DNA of 64,000 bases from CAMCTV01 sp964420985 (GTDB taxonomy: Bacteria > Bacteroidota > Bacteroidia > Flavobacteriales_D > Sanyastnellaceae): the NCBI GenBank assembly GCA_964420985.1, contig CAYQUT010000007.1, forward strand, positions 1-64,000, written 5' to 3'. This document shows positions 49,850-58,855 of the stretch, in pieces (the first letter of the stretch is position 1; each line of letters starts with the position of its first letter). The notes beneath the pieces are model-generated. The model was not told the origin of the DNA, ran no database searches, and saw only the letters and a program-made list of their open reading frames with translations. Both the position numbers and the translations under genes were made by a program.

Positions 49850-52800
49850 ATGAATATTCATGTCCTTCGTTCCCTGGTTGTTGCTTTTATTACAACTTTC
49901 ATTTTTCAAGATTCCGCTGCACAATGGCGCTCTTCTACGCCCTATGCAGGCACATTGCAAGACATCGTTTTTGTTGACAGACAAACTGGCTACGCGTGTG
50001 GTCAAGCAGCTGGTGTCGGAACTTGCGTAAGTACCGCCTCCATTCTAAAAACAATGGACGCCGGAAAAAACTGGACGCGTATGAATACAGGAACCAGCGT
50101 CCAAATGAACAAATTGTTCTTTCTAGATGCCTACACGGGATGGGCCATTGGCGCTTCCAGCACAGTAATCAAAACCACTGATGGTGGTGTAAATTGGAGT
50201 ACCCAAACAACAGGAATTGGTTCAGGTTTAAATGATATTCATTTTCCTACTGCTACAACAGGATTTGTGGTAGGACCCAGTGGGGCTTTGCGCAAATCCA
50301 CCAACGGCGGCTCCTCATGGACCACCGTCGCCTCTGGTGTAACCACTTCCCTGAATGGAGTTTACTTTGTCAATGCCAATACAGGGTTCATCGTCGGAGC
50401 CAGCGGCGTGGTGCGGAAAACCACCAATGGTGGAAGTTCTTGGACAACCGTTTTTACTGGAACCGATTATTTCAAATCTGTTTATTTCAGCGATGCCAAC
50501 CACGGCATCATCATGACTCCCTATAAATTTTACATTACAGAAAATGGAGGATCTTCTTGGACTTCCATTGATGGCGATCCATCATGGCTGATTCTTAAAA
50601 TGAAATTTGTTACCCCACAAATTGGCTTTGCCATTTCCGATCCAGGGTTGTTATTAAAAACAACAGATGGCGGATATACCTGGAGTACAACTGCATTGGC
50701 ACCATCTGCTTCATTGCTATCATTGTCTTTCATCGATGATCAAAACGGTTGGGTAGCCGGTAGCTTAGCACAAATCGATAAAACTAACGACGGAGGGAAT
50801 ACATGGACCAATTGCAACATTGGCCTGAGCACACGCATCTTGAGTTTGCATTTTAAAAATAGGACTACTGGGCTCATGGTGGGATACAATGGAAAATTGT
50901 ACCGAACGGAAAACGCAGGTCTCACCTTTACCCAACAGCCCACTGGCGTTGACAAAGCATTGCTTTCTGTCCAATGGATTGATGATTTGCAAGCGCTCGC
51001 TGTCGGAGATTCTGGAACAATTCTCAAAACCTACGACGCCGGAATCAGTTGGTCTAAAATACAACATCCTTACCCCTATGTAATGGATGATTTGTGGGTG
51101 GTTGATTCGCTATACGCCTACATCGCCATGGGCAATGGGCGGGTGCTCAAAACCACTGATGCGGGTGAGACGTGGACCATGCAGACTACCATTTCAATCA
51201 TTCCGTTTACTTGTATCCACATGCTCAATCGTGATATTGGCATGGTAGCCGGTGACAATGAAGTTTACAAAACCACCAATGGTGGTGCGTCGTGGGTTCC
51301 AGCCAATACCGGAATATTACTCAACACGGGCATAGAGGATATTTGGATGATTGACCAAAACATTGCCTACGTGGGTAGCGGGTTTGGAAAAGTGCACAAA
51401 ACATTGAATGGTGGTGAACTCTGGGAAGGCATTTTCCCCACCTCCAATACCAACGCAGAGATTGATCAAATGCAATTTTTCAGTGAAAACGAGGCCTTCT
51501 TTGCGCGACTCAACAGCCAAAGCAGAACCGTTGATGGCTGTGTCAATATTGGTTCTGAGTCCACTGCCTGCTTGGCCAATAACGGAGGGATGAACACCAT
51601 CCATCTTCCGGAATACAATTGGGGTTACGCTGCAGGGGGCCTTCAAGGGGTATTGCACACGTTGCATCAAAATTCAATTTACTCCTGCCGTCTCCAAGAT
51701 ACCAGCTATTGCGCAGGTAGCAAGATGCTCGTTGGATTCAACGCCACAGGATTGATGCTGTCTACCCATATTTTCACTGCCCAATTGAGTGATGCCAATG
51801 GTAGTTTCAGCAACCCCACCAACATCGGTACCTACACTTTGATGATGCCCCATGCCGTTGCCTCTGGCGTCATTACCTGCACCCTGCCCTTGATGACCAA
51901 CGGTACGCATTTCCGTATCCGTGTAGTATGCGATAATCCCGCCATGATCAGCCCTGACAACGGATATGATGTTCGAATTTTGAACAGCCACACGCCTTCA
52001 TTGTCGCTAACTTCCATTGAAACCGGTAACTGCAATGAAAAGAATTATACCGTTCAAACCCATCCCGCCAATGGTGGTGTATTTCCTTTTTACACTTGGA
52101 ACATCAATGGAGAAATACAAAGTGGTTATGCCCCACAATACACTTTCAACAATGTACAAGACACCTTGGTTGTTGAAGTTGCCTTGACCAGCTCATTGAC
52201 TTGCGCTGTGAACAACAATCCTACTGCCACCATTACCCTTCTCCCCGGAACAGGAAATCCCGTTGTTCAATTGGGAGATGATATTGAAACCTGTATTGGA
52301 AATCAAATTGTACTTGAAAACAATACTGCTGGTTCTCCTGAATGGGTTATAGATGGTGTTCCATACAACAACAACGCCAATAGCATTGCGTGGGAAGCTT
52401 CACAAGACGCTCAAATCACATTGACTGTAACCGACAACTATGGGTGCCAAGGGGCTGACACCATTATGGTCTTTGCTCAACCCTTGCCCACTGCAGACTG
52501 GAACATGGCTGAGGTGTTTTGCGCAAATGACAGTGTTGTCTTTTCAATTGATGTAGATTCCACGGTCTCCATCACTGGATTCTCCATGAATGATATCATT
52601 CCGCTCGCCCCAACACAGTTCCTAATACCCAATCCAGTCAATGATATTTTTATAGCCTATTTGACAGACAATAACAATTGCTCCCATTCAGACACTACCT
52701 CGATTGTCATCTCCAATTTACCCACTGCTGATTTGTCCGTGTATAGCGTTCCCTGCGTTGGTGATAGTGCTGTATTGCATTTGATCACAGACGGATCTTT

Positions 52801-53632
52801 TATCCAATGGAACAATGACAACATCGATTCCATTGGGAACCAATTGTACGCCCTTCCATTGACCGACTCCCTTTCTGTCACTGCAGTGGTGAGCAACAAT
52901 GATGGTTGTACGCAAAGTCAAAGTGTTTTCGTCAATCCTTATGCACTTCCTACTCTTGTCCTACCTGAATCGATTTCGCTCTGCATGGGGGATACCACCT
53001 CATTCATCATTCCCAACAACAATCTTCAATTGGCATGGGAGTCCAATCCCAGTATTGTCACAATGGACAGCACTGCCTTTATTGCATTTCCAACGGAGGA
53101 TACCGATTTCAGCATTTCCGCCATGGACAGCAATGGTTGCTTTACCGCATCATCCATTTTCCTGGATGTCCTTCCATTACCGGAGACCCCCGTTTTAGCA
53201 TTGAACAACAACGTCCTTACATTGACCAACAACAATAGCCTATGGGTGGATTGGTATATGAATGGCGATCTTTTATTGAGCTCCATCGTAGATTCCCTCG
53301 AAGTGAATACCAATGGAAATTATCAAGTTGTTGTTACCAATGACAACGGATGTGCCTCCACCTCTGATGTCTTCATCGTTGAATTGGTCAATATTGATGA
53401 AACAGATACCAGCAACATTTCATGGAATTATAACCAGCACCAACTCGTACCAAGTGTGATCATTTCTGTTCCTTTGGACATTGTATTATTCGACAACACA
53501 GGAAAATGCGTTTGGATAAAAGATCAGAGCCCATCTACCATAGAGCTGCCCACTGATTTATCGACGGGCATTTACCTATTGCACTACCGAGGGATTGGAT
53601 TTGGGGGGGTTACGAAATTGTTCATTCCATAA
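49850..53632 (+). CDS. secreted Ycf48/BNR-repeat T9SS cargo protein
   Basis: A 1260-residue exported protein with signal peptide MNIHVLRSLVVAFITTFIFQ. Residues of about 30-550 are a beta-propeller of Ycf48-like repeats, each with GWAIG or GFIVG followed by KTTDGG.NW (for example STVIKTTDGGVNWSTQTTG). This is the fold of the photosystem II assembly factor Hcf136/Ycf48, here used outside photosynthesis. A run of PKD/Ig-like modules follows from ~600 (NATGLMLSTHIFTAQLSDAN, YTFNNVQDTLVVEVA). The end has a sorting-type domain (PTDLSTGIYLLHYRG). It is a probable surface adhesin or hydrolase-associated protein; no catalytic site is seen. Confidence 0.86.
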   Translation: MNIHVLRSLVVAFITTFIFQDSAAQWRSSTPYAGTLQDIVFVDRQTGYACGQAAGVGTCVSTASILKTMDAGKNWTRMNTGTSVQMNKLFFLDAYTGWAIGASSTVIKTTDGGVNWSTQTTGIGSGLNDIHFPTATTGFVVGPSGALRKSTNGGSSWTTVASGVTTSLNGVYFVNANTGFIVGASGVVRKTTNGGSSWTTVFTGTDYFKSVYFSDANHGIIMTPYKFYITENGGSSWTSIDGDPSWLILKMKFVTPQIGFAISDPGLLLKTTDGGYTWSTTALAPSASLLSLSFIDDQNGWVAGSLAQIDKTNDGGNTWTNCNIGLSTRILSLHFKNRTTGLMVGYNGKLYRTENAGLTFTQQPTGVDKALLSVQWIDDLQALAVGDSGTILKTYDAGISWSKIQHPYPYVMDDLWVVDSLYAYIAMGNGRVLKTTDAGETWTMQTTISIIPFTCIHMLNRDIGMVAGDNEVYKTTNGGASWVPANTGILLNTGIEDIWMIDQNIAYVGSGFGKVHKTLNGGELWEGIFPTSNTNAEIDQMQFFSENEAFFARLNSQSRTVDGCVNIGSESTACLANNGGMNTIHLPEYNWGYAAGGLQGVLHTLHQNSIYSCRLQDTSYCAGSKMLVGFNATGLMLSTHIFTAQLSDANGSFSNPTNIGTYTLMMPHAVASGVITCTLPLMTNGTHFRIRVVCDNPAMISPDNGYDVRILNSHTPSLSLTSIETGNCNEKNYTVQTHPANGGVFPFYTWNINGEIQSGYAPQYTFNNVQDTLVVEVALTSSLTCAVNNNPTATITLLPGTGNPVVQLGDDIETCIGNQIVLENNTAGSPEWVIDGVPYNNNANSIAWEASQDAQITLTVTDNYGCQGADTIMVFAQPLPTADWNMAEVFCANDSVVFSIDVDSTVSITGFSMNDIIPLAPTQFLIPNPVNDIFIAYLTDNNNCSHSDTTSIVISNLPTADLSVYSVPCVGDSAVLHLITDGSFIQWNNDNIDSIGNQLYALPLTDSLSVTAVVSNNDGCTQSQSVFVNPYALPTLVLPESISLCMGDTTSFIIPNNNLQLAWESNPSIVTMDSTAFIAFPTEDTDFSISAMDSNGCFTASSIFLDVLPLPETPVLALNNNVLTLTNNNSLWVDWYMNGDLLLSSIVDSLEVNTNGNYQVVVTNDNGCASTSDVFIVELVNIDETDTSNISWNYNQHQLVPSVIISVPLDIVLFDNTGKCVWIKDQSPSTIELPTDLSTGIYLLHYRGIGFGGVTKLFIP

Positions 53633-53668
53633 AATTATAGGAATAAATACCTTTAACCCATTGTAACC

Positions 53669-53700
53669 AAAGGGCATGCGCCTTTATGCGCATAACCTTT
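53669..53700 (+). terminator. possible terminator after the Ycf48-like gene
   Basis: An ATGCGC/GCGCAT stem with CTTTAT loop, framed by AAAGG and CCTTT that can extend the stem across a small internal loop, 36 bases after the stop codon. No long U tract, so it is a weak candidate. Confidence 0.4.
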
Positions 53701-53737
53701 TCTTGTGTAGACCTAAAAAACAACTTCCCTTTGCGAC

Positions 53738-55261
53738 ATGTTTGTCAAATCATTTGGAAGTGCCGTGTTTGGAATCGATGCCAATACCATCACGATTGAG
53801 GTGCAGGTGGAGCGAGGAGCTCACTTGATGATGGTGGGATTGCCGGATACAGCGGTCAAAGAATCAATGCAGCGCATACGAGCGGCCATGAGTAATCTGG
53901 GGTACAAAAATCTTGTCCGCAACATTACCATCAATATGGCGCCTGCGGATTTGAGGAAGGAGGGAGCAGCGTATGACTTGCCTGTGGCTTTGGCGCTGTT
54001 GGCCGGGACTGAACAAATGCTTTTTGATGAGCTCGATCAATATATCATCATGGGAGAGTTGTCCTTAGATGGGTCCGTGCGATCCATCAAAGGCGCTCTA
54101 CCTATGGCGTTGCAGGCCAAAAAGGAAGGTTTCAAGGGGATTATCCTTCCTGCCGGCAACGCAGAAGAGGCCGCGATTGTAGATGGGATTGAGGTACTAC
54201 CAGTTCATACACTGACAGAAGTCGTTGACTTTTTTAACAACGAAAAAAAACTGATACCTCTCCAATCCAATCTGGCTCAATTGTTATCCAATACCCAAAA
54301 CAAATACAGATTGGACTTCAAGGATGTCAAAGGACAAATGAATGTTAAGCGCGCATTCTTGATAGCTGCTGCTGGTGGACACAACCTGTTGCTGATTGGC
54401 CCTCCGGGCGCTGGAAAAACAATGCTGGCCAAAAGATTACCATCCATACTTCCCCCGCTTTCCATGCAAGAGTCGTTGGAAGCGACCAAGATTCACAGTG
54501 TTGCGGGCAAACTCAGAAACAAGTATGGGTTGATTGTTGAGCGCCCTTTTCGAAGTCCCCACCACACGATATCGGACGTAGCTTTAGTGGGCGGGGGAAG
54601 TATTCCACAGCCCGGAGAAATCTCTCTGGCCCATCATGGTGTTTTGTTCTTGGATGAACTCCCTGAATTTAAACGAACCGTATTAGAAGTTTTACGGCAA
54701 CCCTTAGAGGATCGGGTTGTGACGATATCGCGCAGCAAATTCTCCGTGGACTTTCCCGCTGGATTTATGCTCATTGCTTCCATGAATCCCTGTCCTTGCG
54801 GTTACTACAACCACCCCGAAAAAGATTGCGTTTGCGCTCCTGGTGTAGTGCAACGATACTTGAATAAAATCAGTGGCCCTCTGCTGGATCGAATTGATTT
54901 GCATGTTGAAGTCACCCCCGTAGCTTTTGATGAATTATCAGGCAATAACGAAGTAGAAAACTCAGAAAATATTCGTCAAAAAGTCATTGCGGCACGTTGT
55001 ATTCAGATACAACGATGTGCAATGCCCAATGCCAACCTGCAGAGCCAAGAGTTAAAAAAACACGCAACATTGGGTCCGCAATGTCAGTCCATATTAAAGA
55101 CCGCCATGGAAAGGCTCAAACTCTCGGCCCGATCCTATGATCGCATCATCCGTGTAGCACGCACCATTGCTGATTTGGACGCCTCCCCACAAATCCAATC
55201 ACAGCACATTGCAGAAGCCATCAATTACCGAAGTTTAGACCGTGAGAATTGGTCGGGTTAA
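53738..55261 (+). CDS. comM: YifB/ComM family Mg chelatase-like AAA+ ATPase
   Basis: A 507-residue protein with the N-terminal ChlI domain (VGLPDTAVKESMQRIRAAM) and an AAA+ core. Walker A is LIGPPGAGKTMLAKRLPSIL near residue 219, Walker B is GVLFLDELPEF near 303, and the ChlI C-terminal Cys cluster is CPCGYYNHPEKDCVC near 353. ComM is a branch-migration helicase in natural transformation. With ComF in the window it suggests transformation capability, although these two alone do not prove it. TCCCTTTG, close to the -7 consensus, lies five bases before the ATG. Confidence 0.9.
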   Translation: MFVKSFGSAVFGIDANTITIEVQVERGAHLMMVGLPDTAVKESMQRIRAAMSNLGYKNLVRNITINMAPADLRKEGAAYDLPVALALLAGTEQMLFDELDQYIIMGELSLDGSVRSIKGALPMALQAKKEGFKGIILPAGNAEEAAIVDGIEVLPVHTLTEVVDFFNNEKKLIPLQSNLAQLLSNTQNKYRLDFKDVKGQMNVKRAFLIAAAGGHNLLLIGPPGAGKTMLAKRLPSILPPLSMQESLEATKIHSVAGKLRNKYGLIVERPFRSPHHTISDVALVGGGSIPQPGEISLAHHGVLFLDELPEFKRTVLEVLRQPLEDRVVTISRSKFSVDFPAGFMLIASMNPCPCGYYNHPEKDCVCAPGVVQRYLNKISGPLLDRIDLHVEVTPVAFDELSGNNEVENSENIRQKVIAARCIQIQRCAMPNANLQSQELKKHATLGPQCQSILKTAMERLKLSARSYDRIIRVARTIADLDASPQIQSQHIAEAINYRSLDRENWSG

Positions 55262-55283
55262 GCTTTTGGTGTAACTTTCGAAC

Positions 55284-55754
55284 ATGCTCTACAAAGACAT
55301 CATCATCGAAAAATGGGATTGGAAAAATCTTGAACAACACTATGATGCTTTTTTTACTTTGTATGTAGAGAATACACAAGGTCATGAACCCGAAAAGGAA
55401 ATTTCCTTGCCGTACATCGAAAAAAAAGCTGAGCAAATTCCCGGACTTTTCGAAAAAAATCAAATCATTTTTTTTGCCGCCTTGATTCAAAATCAATTGG
55501 CTGGCTTTCTTTGGGCATATCCACGAACCTTTATCGAAACGCCTCGCATTTGTATCAACGCCATTATCGTCGATGAAAAATTTCGCGGAAATACTATAGG
55601 GGAGCAGTTGATGCAACGCCTTGAATCACTCGCCATTTCAATGGGCATTACAGAAATTGATGTTGCCACCGCCGCTTTTAAGCAAAACACCATTGAATGG
55701 TATCAACGTTTAGGATACGTGCCTGAGCGCGTTCAACTTTTCAAAAAAATATAA
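55284..55754 (+). CDS. GNAT family N-acetyltransferase
   Basis: A 156-residue single GNAT domain. The acetyl-CoA loop is IIVDEKFRGNTIGEQLMQRL with R/Q-x-x-G-x-G/A near residue 98, and the C-terminal strand is FKQNTIEWYQRLGYVPERV. The substrate is unknown. TAACTTTC just upstream resembles the -7 motif. It precedes the kinase gene by two bases, so they are likely co-transcribed. Confidence 0.86.
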   Translation: MLYKDIIIEKWDWKNLEQHYDAFFTLYVENTQGHEPEKEISLPYIEKKAEQIPGLFEKNQIIFFAALIQNQLAGFLWAYPRTFIETPRICINAIIVDEKFRGNTIGEQLMQRLESLAISMGITEIDVATAAFKQNTIEWYQRLGYVPERVQLFKKI

Positions 55755-55756
55755 CC

Positions 55757-57217
55757 ATGCTTTGGGGGTTCACATTACGCACGCGCATTTACCTATCCAT
55801 GTTGGCCATTTTGGCTTTGGCTTTTTTGGTAACAGGAATCGTGGCCATTTATAGTGATGTCGAACAAAACAAAGCGTTTAAACAAGAAGCTCTTGAAAGG
55901 AAAGAGAAATCTGTCCGCGCTTCATTGGACTACTTCCTGATTCATGAAGGTGGTCACATGTCTCCGGATAGTGTGGCATATAAGTTTGCAGACAAAATCT
56001 GTGAACTAGCAGACGTTCATCAGATGTTCATTGGCCTTTTTGATCTTCAAGGAGAATACTTGATCTCGAACAACAGCGCCTACCTCGATTCTCTTGAAAT
56101 TCCCAACGTTGTCCCCCATCCTATTCTCAAGAGCATTCAAAATGGTTACGATAAAAAGTTACTCTTTGAAGAATATCAACACGATGGCTATACGCTTGCC
56201 TATTGGCTTTTCTTGGATATTGATGGTCACCCCATCGCGATCATTGCCATGGATTATTCCAATGACGATGAAGAATCCAAAGATGTGAAAGATTTTCTTT
56301 TGGGTATCGCTGGATCATACCTCATACTCTTCTTTGTCGCTGCAGTAATTGCTTTCATACTATCCCGTTACATCACACGTTCGTTAAGAACCATTGCGCA
56401 ACGAATGAAATCCACCGACCTCTCTCAAAACTTTGAACCCCTTCATTGGGAATACCAAGATGAGATTGGAAATTTGGTGATTGAATACAACAAAATGTTG
56501 TCTGTTTTGAAGTCGAGTGCAGATCAACTAGCCGAAAAAGAACGGGAAGGAGCTTGGCGAGAGATGGCCCAACAAATTGCCCACGACATCAAGAATCCGC
56601 TGACCCCTATGCGACTGCGCGTTCAGCACCTTAAAAGGCAATTTGACCATGAAGAGAAAGAACAGTTTCAATCACATCTCGCTGTTTTTATTCAAACCAT
56701 GACCGAACAAATTGATGCTTTGGCCAATATTGCCAACACTTTTAGTCAATTGGCTCGAACTGAAAAATTGGAAATGGAGACCATATCACTTGTCCCTTTC
56801 TTCCATTCATTCACCTCTTTTTATAAAGATGAAGATTGTGATATTCAGGTGTTCCATTCAAGTAACACATTGGATATTAATGCCAATCACAATGCGCTTC
56901 ACCGCATTGCCACCAACCTTATTACCAATGCCATTCAAGCCAAAATGAATGACCGCAACTTGTGCATTGATATTAAAATAGGGCAGCACTTTGGCAGAAT
57001 ATTCATTGTTATTCAAGACAACGGTCAAGGAATTCCTGATGGCATGATGGCTCAATTGTTTCAGCCCAAATTCACTACCAAAAAAACAGGTTCTGGATTA
57101 GGATTGGCCACCGCCAAAGCACTAATGGAAAAGATGAATGGTCAGATTATTTGTAAAAGTCGTTACGAAAAGGGAACCCGCTTTTATTTGATTTTTTCTA
57201 CTCCGCCAAATGGGTAG
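55757..57217 (+). CDS. HAMP-domain sensor histidine kinase (NtrY-like)
   Basis: A 486-residue kinase with two spans (near residues 10-30 and 180-205) that enclose a periplasmic sensor domain. A HAMP follows (YITRSLRTIAQRMKSTDLSQ). HisKA has the phospho-acceptor His in EMAQQIAHDIKNPLTPMRLR near 275. The HATPase_c domain has NLITNAIQAK, IQDNGQGIPDG, FQPKFTTKKTGSGLGLATAK. The motif IAHDIKNPLTPMR is typical of NtrY-type kinases. No response regulator gene is adjacent. It overlaps the cyclase gene tail to tail by 20 bases. Confidence 0.9.
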   Translation: MLWGFTLRTRIYLSMLAILALAFLVTGIVAIYSDVEQNKAFKQEALERKEKSVRASLDYFLIHEGGHMSPDSVAYKFADKICELADVHQMFIGLFDLQGEYLISNNSAYLDSLEIPNVVPHPILKSIQNGYDKKLLFEEYQHDGYTLAYWLFLDIDGHPIAIIAMDYSNDDEESKDVKDFLLGIAGSYLILFFVAAVIAFILSRYITRSLRTIAQRMKSTDLSQNFEPLHWEYQDEIGNLVIEYNKMLSVLKSSADQLAEKEREGAWREMAQQIAHDIKNPLTPMRLRVQHLKRQFDHEEKEQFQSHLAVFIQTMTEQIDALANIANTFSQLARTEKLEMETISLVPFFHSFTSFYKDEDCDIQVFHSSNTLDINANHNALHRIATNLITNAIQAKMNDRNLCIDIKIGQHFGRIFIVIQDNGQGIPDGMMAQLFQPKFTTKKTGSGLGLATAKALMEKMNGQIICKSRYEKGTRFYLIFSTPPNG

Positions 57218-57947
57218 GATAAAGGATAGGCCGTGATGGTGCGGCATCTAACTCGAAAGCCGGCGGTTGTAAATAAAGACAATATTGCCCATCGGGTATT
57301 GTATTATTTACAAAAATCATCTCAGAAATGGTCGCCTCCGCTCTGATATTTTCCGGATATCCCCAAAAGGCATGATGACAGGCCAATAATCCATCGTCCT
57401 CTTCTCGGTCAACACTGGGGATATCGACCAACAAGTGCATCACACCCAATCGATTCAATTCTTGTCCAATCTTGGCCTCAAGGTAGGGGAAGTTGGTGCT
57501 GCTGTAATTCATGGATTTTTTTTCCTCTCCATTGGGCAGTGTTCTCAAGATCAAAGCCAATGGCTGGTGCTTCTCTAACTGGTCTTGAATTTGCTCCCAC
57601 AACACCAATCGATCATCTCCCATCGTTGCAGGATGAACAGAAATCAACAACGCATGCGCACAAAAAGGACCCTTCCATTGAGAGATAGGAAATTGTTGGG
57701 GGTCAATGTGTCCATGTGTTTCCGTATGTGTTCCATGACCATGGGGATTGAAATGAACATTGAAAAAATTTACCTTTCCCCCTGCATCAATGCTCCCAAC
57801 AAAACCATTTTCCATCACAGGAAATATTTCAGGGGGCGAAACATACCAGGCCCTTGGGCCAGAAACAGAGAGCGGAATGGACAAGTCCATTGGCAATAAA
57901 AAATTGGCCTCCCAATTTTTTCCCCTGTGCTGATAACTCAATTTCAT
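57198..57947 (-). CDS. cyclase/kynurenine-formamidase-like metal hydrolase
   Basis: A 249-residue member of the cyclase superfamily (kynurenine formamidase, isatin hydrolase). The metal motif is HFNPHGHGTHTETHGHID near residue 64 (HxGTHxDxxxH with Glu for Asp). The C-terminal ACHHAFWGYPENIRAEATIS completes the site. Substrate specificity cannot be told. The ATG at 57947 overlaps the stop of the M23 peptidase gene (ATGA). It is convergent with the histidine kinase, sharing 20 bases. Confidence 0.8.
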   Translation of the reverse strand: MKLSYQHRGKNWEANFLLPMDLSIPLSVSGPRAWYVSPPEIFPVMENGFVGSIDAGGKVNFFNVHFNPHGHGTHTETHGHIDPQQFPISQWKGPFCAHALLISVHPATMGDDRLVLWEQIQDQLEKHQPLALILRTLPNGEEKKSMNYSSTNFPYLEAKIGQELNRLGVMHLLVDIPSVDREEDDGLLACHHAFWGYPENIRAEATISEMIFVNNTIPDGQYCLYLQPPAFELDAAPSRPILYPTHLAE

Positions 57948-58777
57948 GGTGCCGCGAAAAAAGAAGCTGGATTTACCGGTTGTCCTGAATGCCAAAGTTC
58001 AAAATGCAAATGTGTCATTTTAGAATTATTCGAGGGTTGACCAATCGTACCGAGAACATCCCCTGCAAAAACCAAATCTCCTATTCGGTGGGTAACGTTG
58101 TTGACATTCCCATATACCGAGACCCATCCATCCCCATGGCTGAGCACCACCTGATAAGACATCTTCCCAGTGGCCACTACACTCAACACCCTACCATCAG
58201 AAACCCCATTCACAGGGGTGCCCAAAGTCCCCATGATATTGATTCCAATGTCATTCTGATTGTCCTTCTTCATGACAGAACCGCTGAGGGGTTGGACAAA
58301 TTCCTGACGAGAAAAAACCAAAGGTCTAGAGGCCTTCTTGTTTCGCATTTCCGTATCGAACAAAGAGTCCGCCTCAGTCCACTCTAGTTTGGTTGTTTTC
58401 ATTTCAGACGTATCAACAGCGTGTCTGACGATGTCCCCGGCTAAAATGGTCTGAACACTTTGCAAGTAGGCTTGGTTTTGTTTTAAGGCTCTGCCCAATG
58501 AATCGGCCTTGATGCGCGCTTCGCGCGCTTGTTCCCGGTACTCAATGTCTACATACCCTGGAACCAAATACACCTTCAACGGAGTAAAAGCCACCAAAAG
58601 ATAAATAATAAAACCAAAAACCAAAAGCAACCCCCCAAACATCACGATGACGTTCATTGGGGTCAATGAGTAGCTAAAGCGTTCTTCAAAAGTATTTTCA
58701 TTGAGCAGCGTGAGCCTAAACCGAGACTTCAGTTTTTTAAGCAATTTTCTCCTTCTTGGCCGACGTTCTCTTTTCAT
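57944..58777 (-). CDS. M23-family (LytM-type) metalloendopeptidase-like protein
   Basis: A 277-residue inner-membrane-anchored protein. A basic N terminus (KRERRPRRRKLLKKL) is followed by one membrane span (VIVMFGGLLLVFGFIIYLL), a coiled segment, and a C-terminal M23 domain with GINIMGTLGTPVNGVSDGRV, LSHGDGWVSVYGNVNN and HLHFELWHSGQPVNPA. The HxH is present, but the usual first metal ligand (H-x(3)-D) reads GINIMG, so zinc binding may be lost, as in EnvC-like activators. ATG 58777 is preferred over a TTG frame that starts within the divergent promoter region. It diverges from the SprE-like gene. Confidence 0.82.
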   Translation of the reverse strand: MKRERRPRRRKLLKKLKSRFRLTLLNENTFEERFSYSLTPMNVIVMFGGLLLVFGFIIYLLVAFTPLKVYLVPGYVDIEYREQAREARIKADSLGRALKQNQAYLQSVQTILAGDIVRHAVDTSEMKTTKLEWTEADSLFDTEMRNKKASRPLVFSRQEFVQPLSGSVMKKDNQNDIGINIMGTLGTPVNGVSDGRVLSVVATGKMSYQVVLSHGDGWVSVYGNVNNVTHRIGDLVFAGDVLGTIGQPSNNSKMTHLHFELWHSGQPVNPASFFAAP

Positions 58778-58820
58778 TGAAAAATTCAGAATTACTACAA
58801 ATAAAAGCATGAAAATGAAA

Positions 58821-58828
58821 TAAATTTG
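58821..58828 (+). promoter_or_regulatory. -7 promoter element of the SprE/PorW-like gene
   Basis: TAAATTTG fits TAnnTTTG, with a leader of about 28 bases to the ATG at 58856. Confidence 0.55.
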
Positions 58829-58855
58829 GACTTTTAGGGTTTTATCCAATTTTTA

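Noticed and set aside
53669..53700. Origin or iteron region in the GC hairpin after the Ycf48-like gene
   Set aside because: A single hairpin with no repeats or DnaA boxes; better read as a weak terminator.
58810..58849. TTG or upstream ATG start of the M23-like gene
   Set aside because: These lie within the divergent promoter region; the basic N terminus at 58777 matches family starts.
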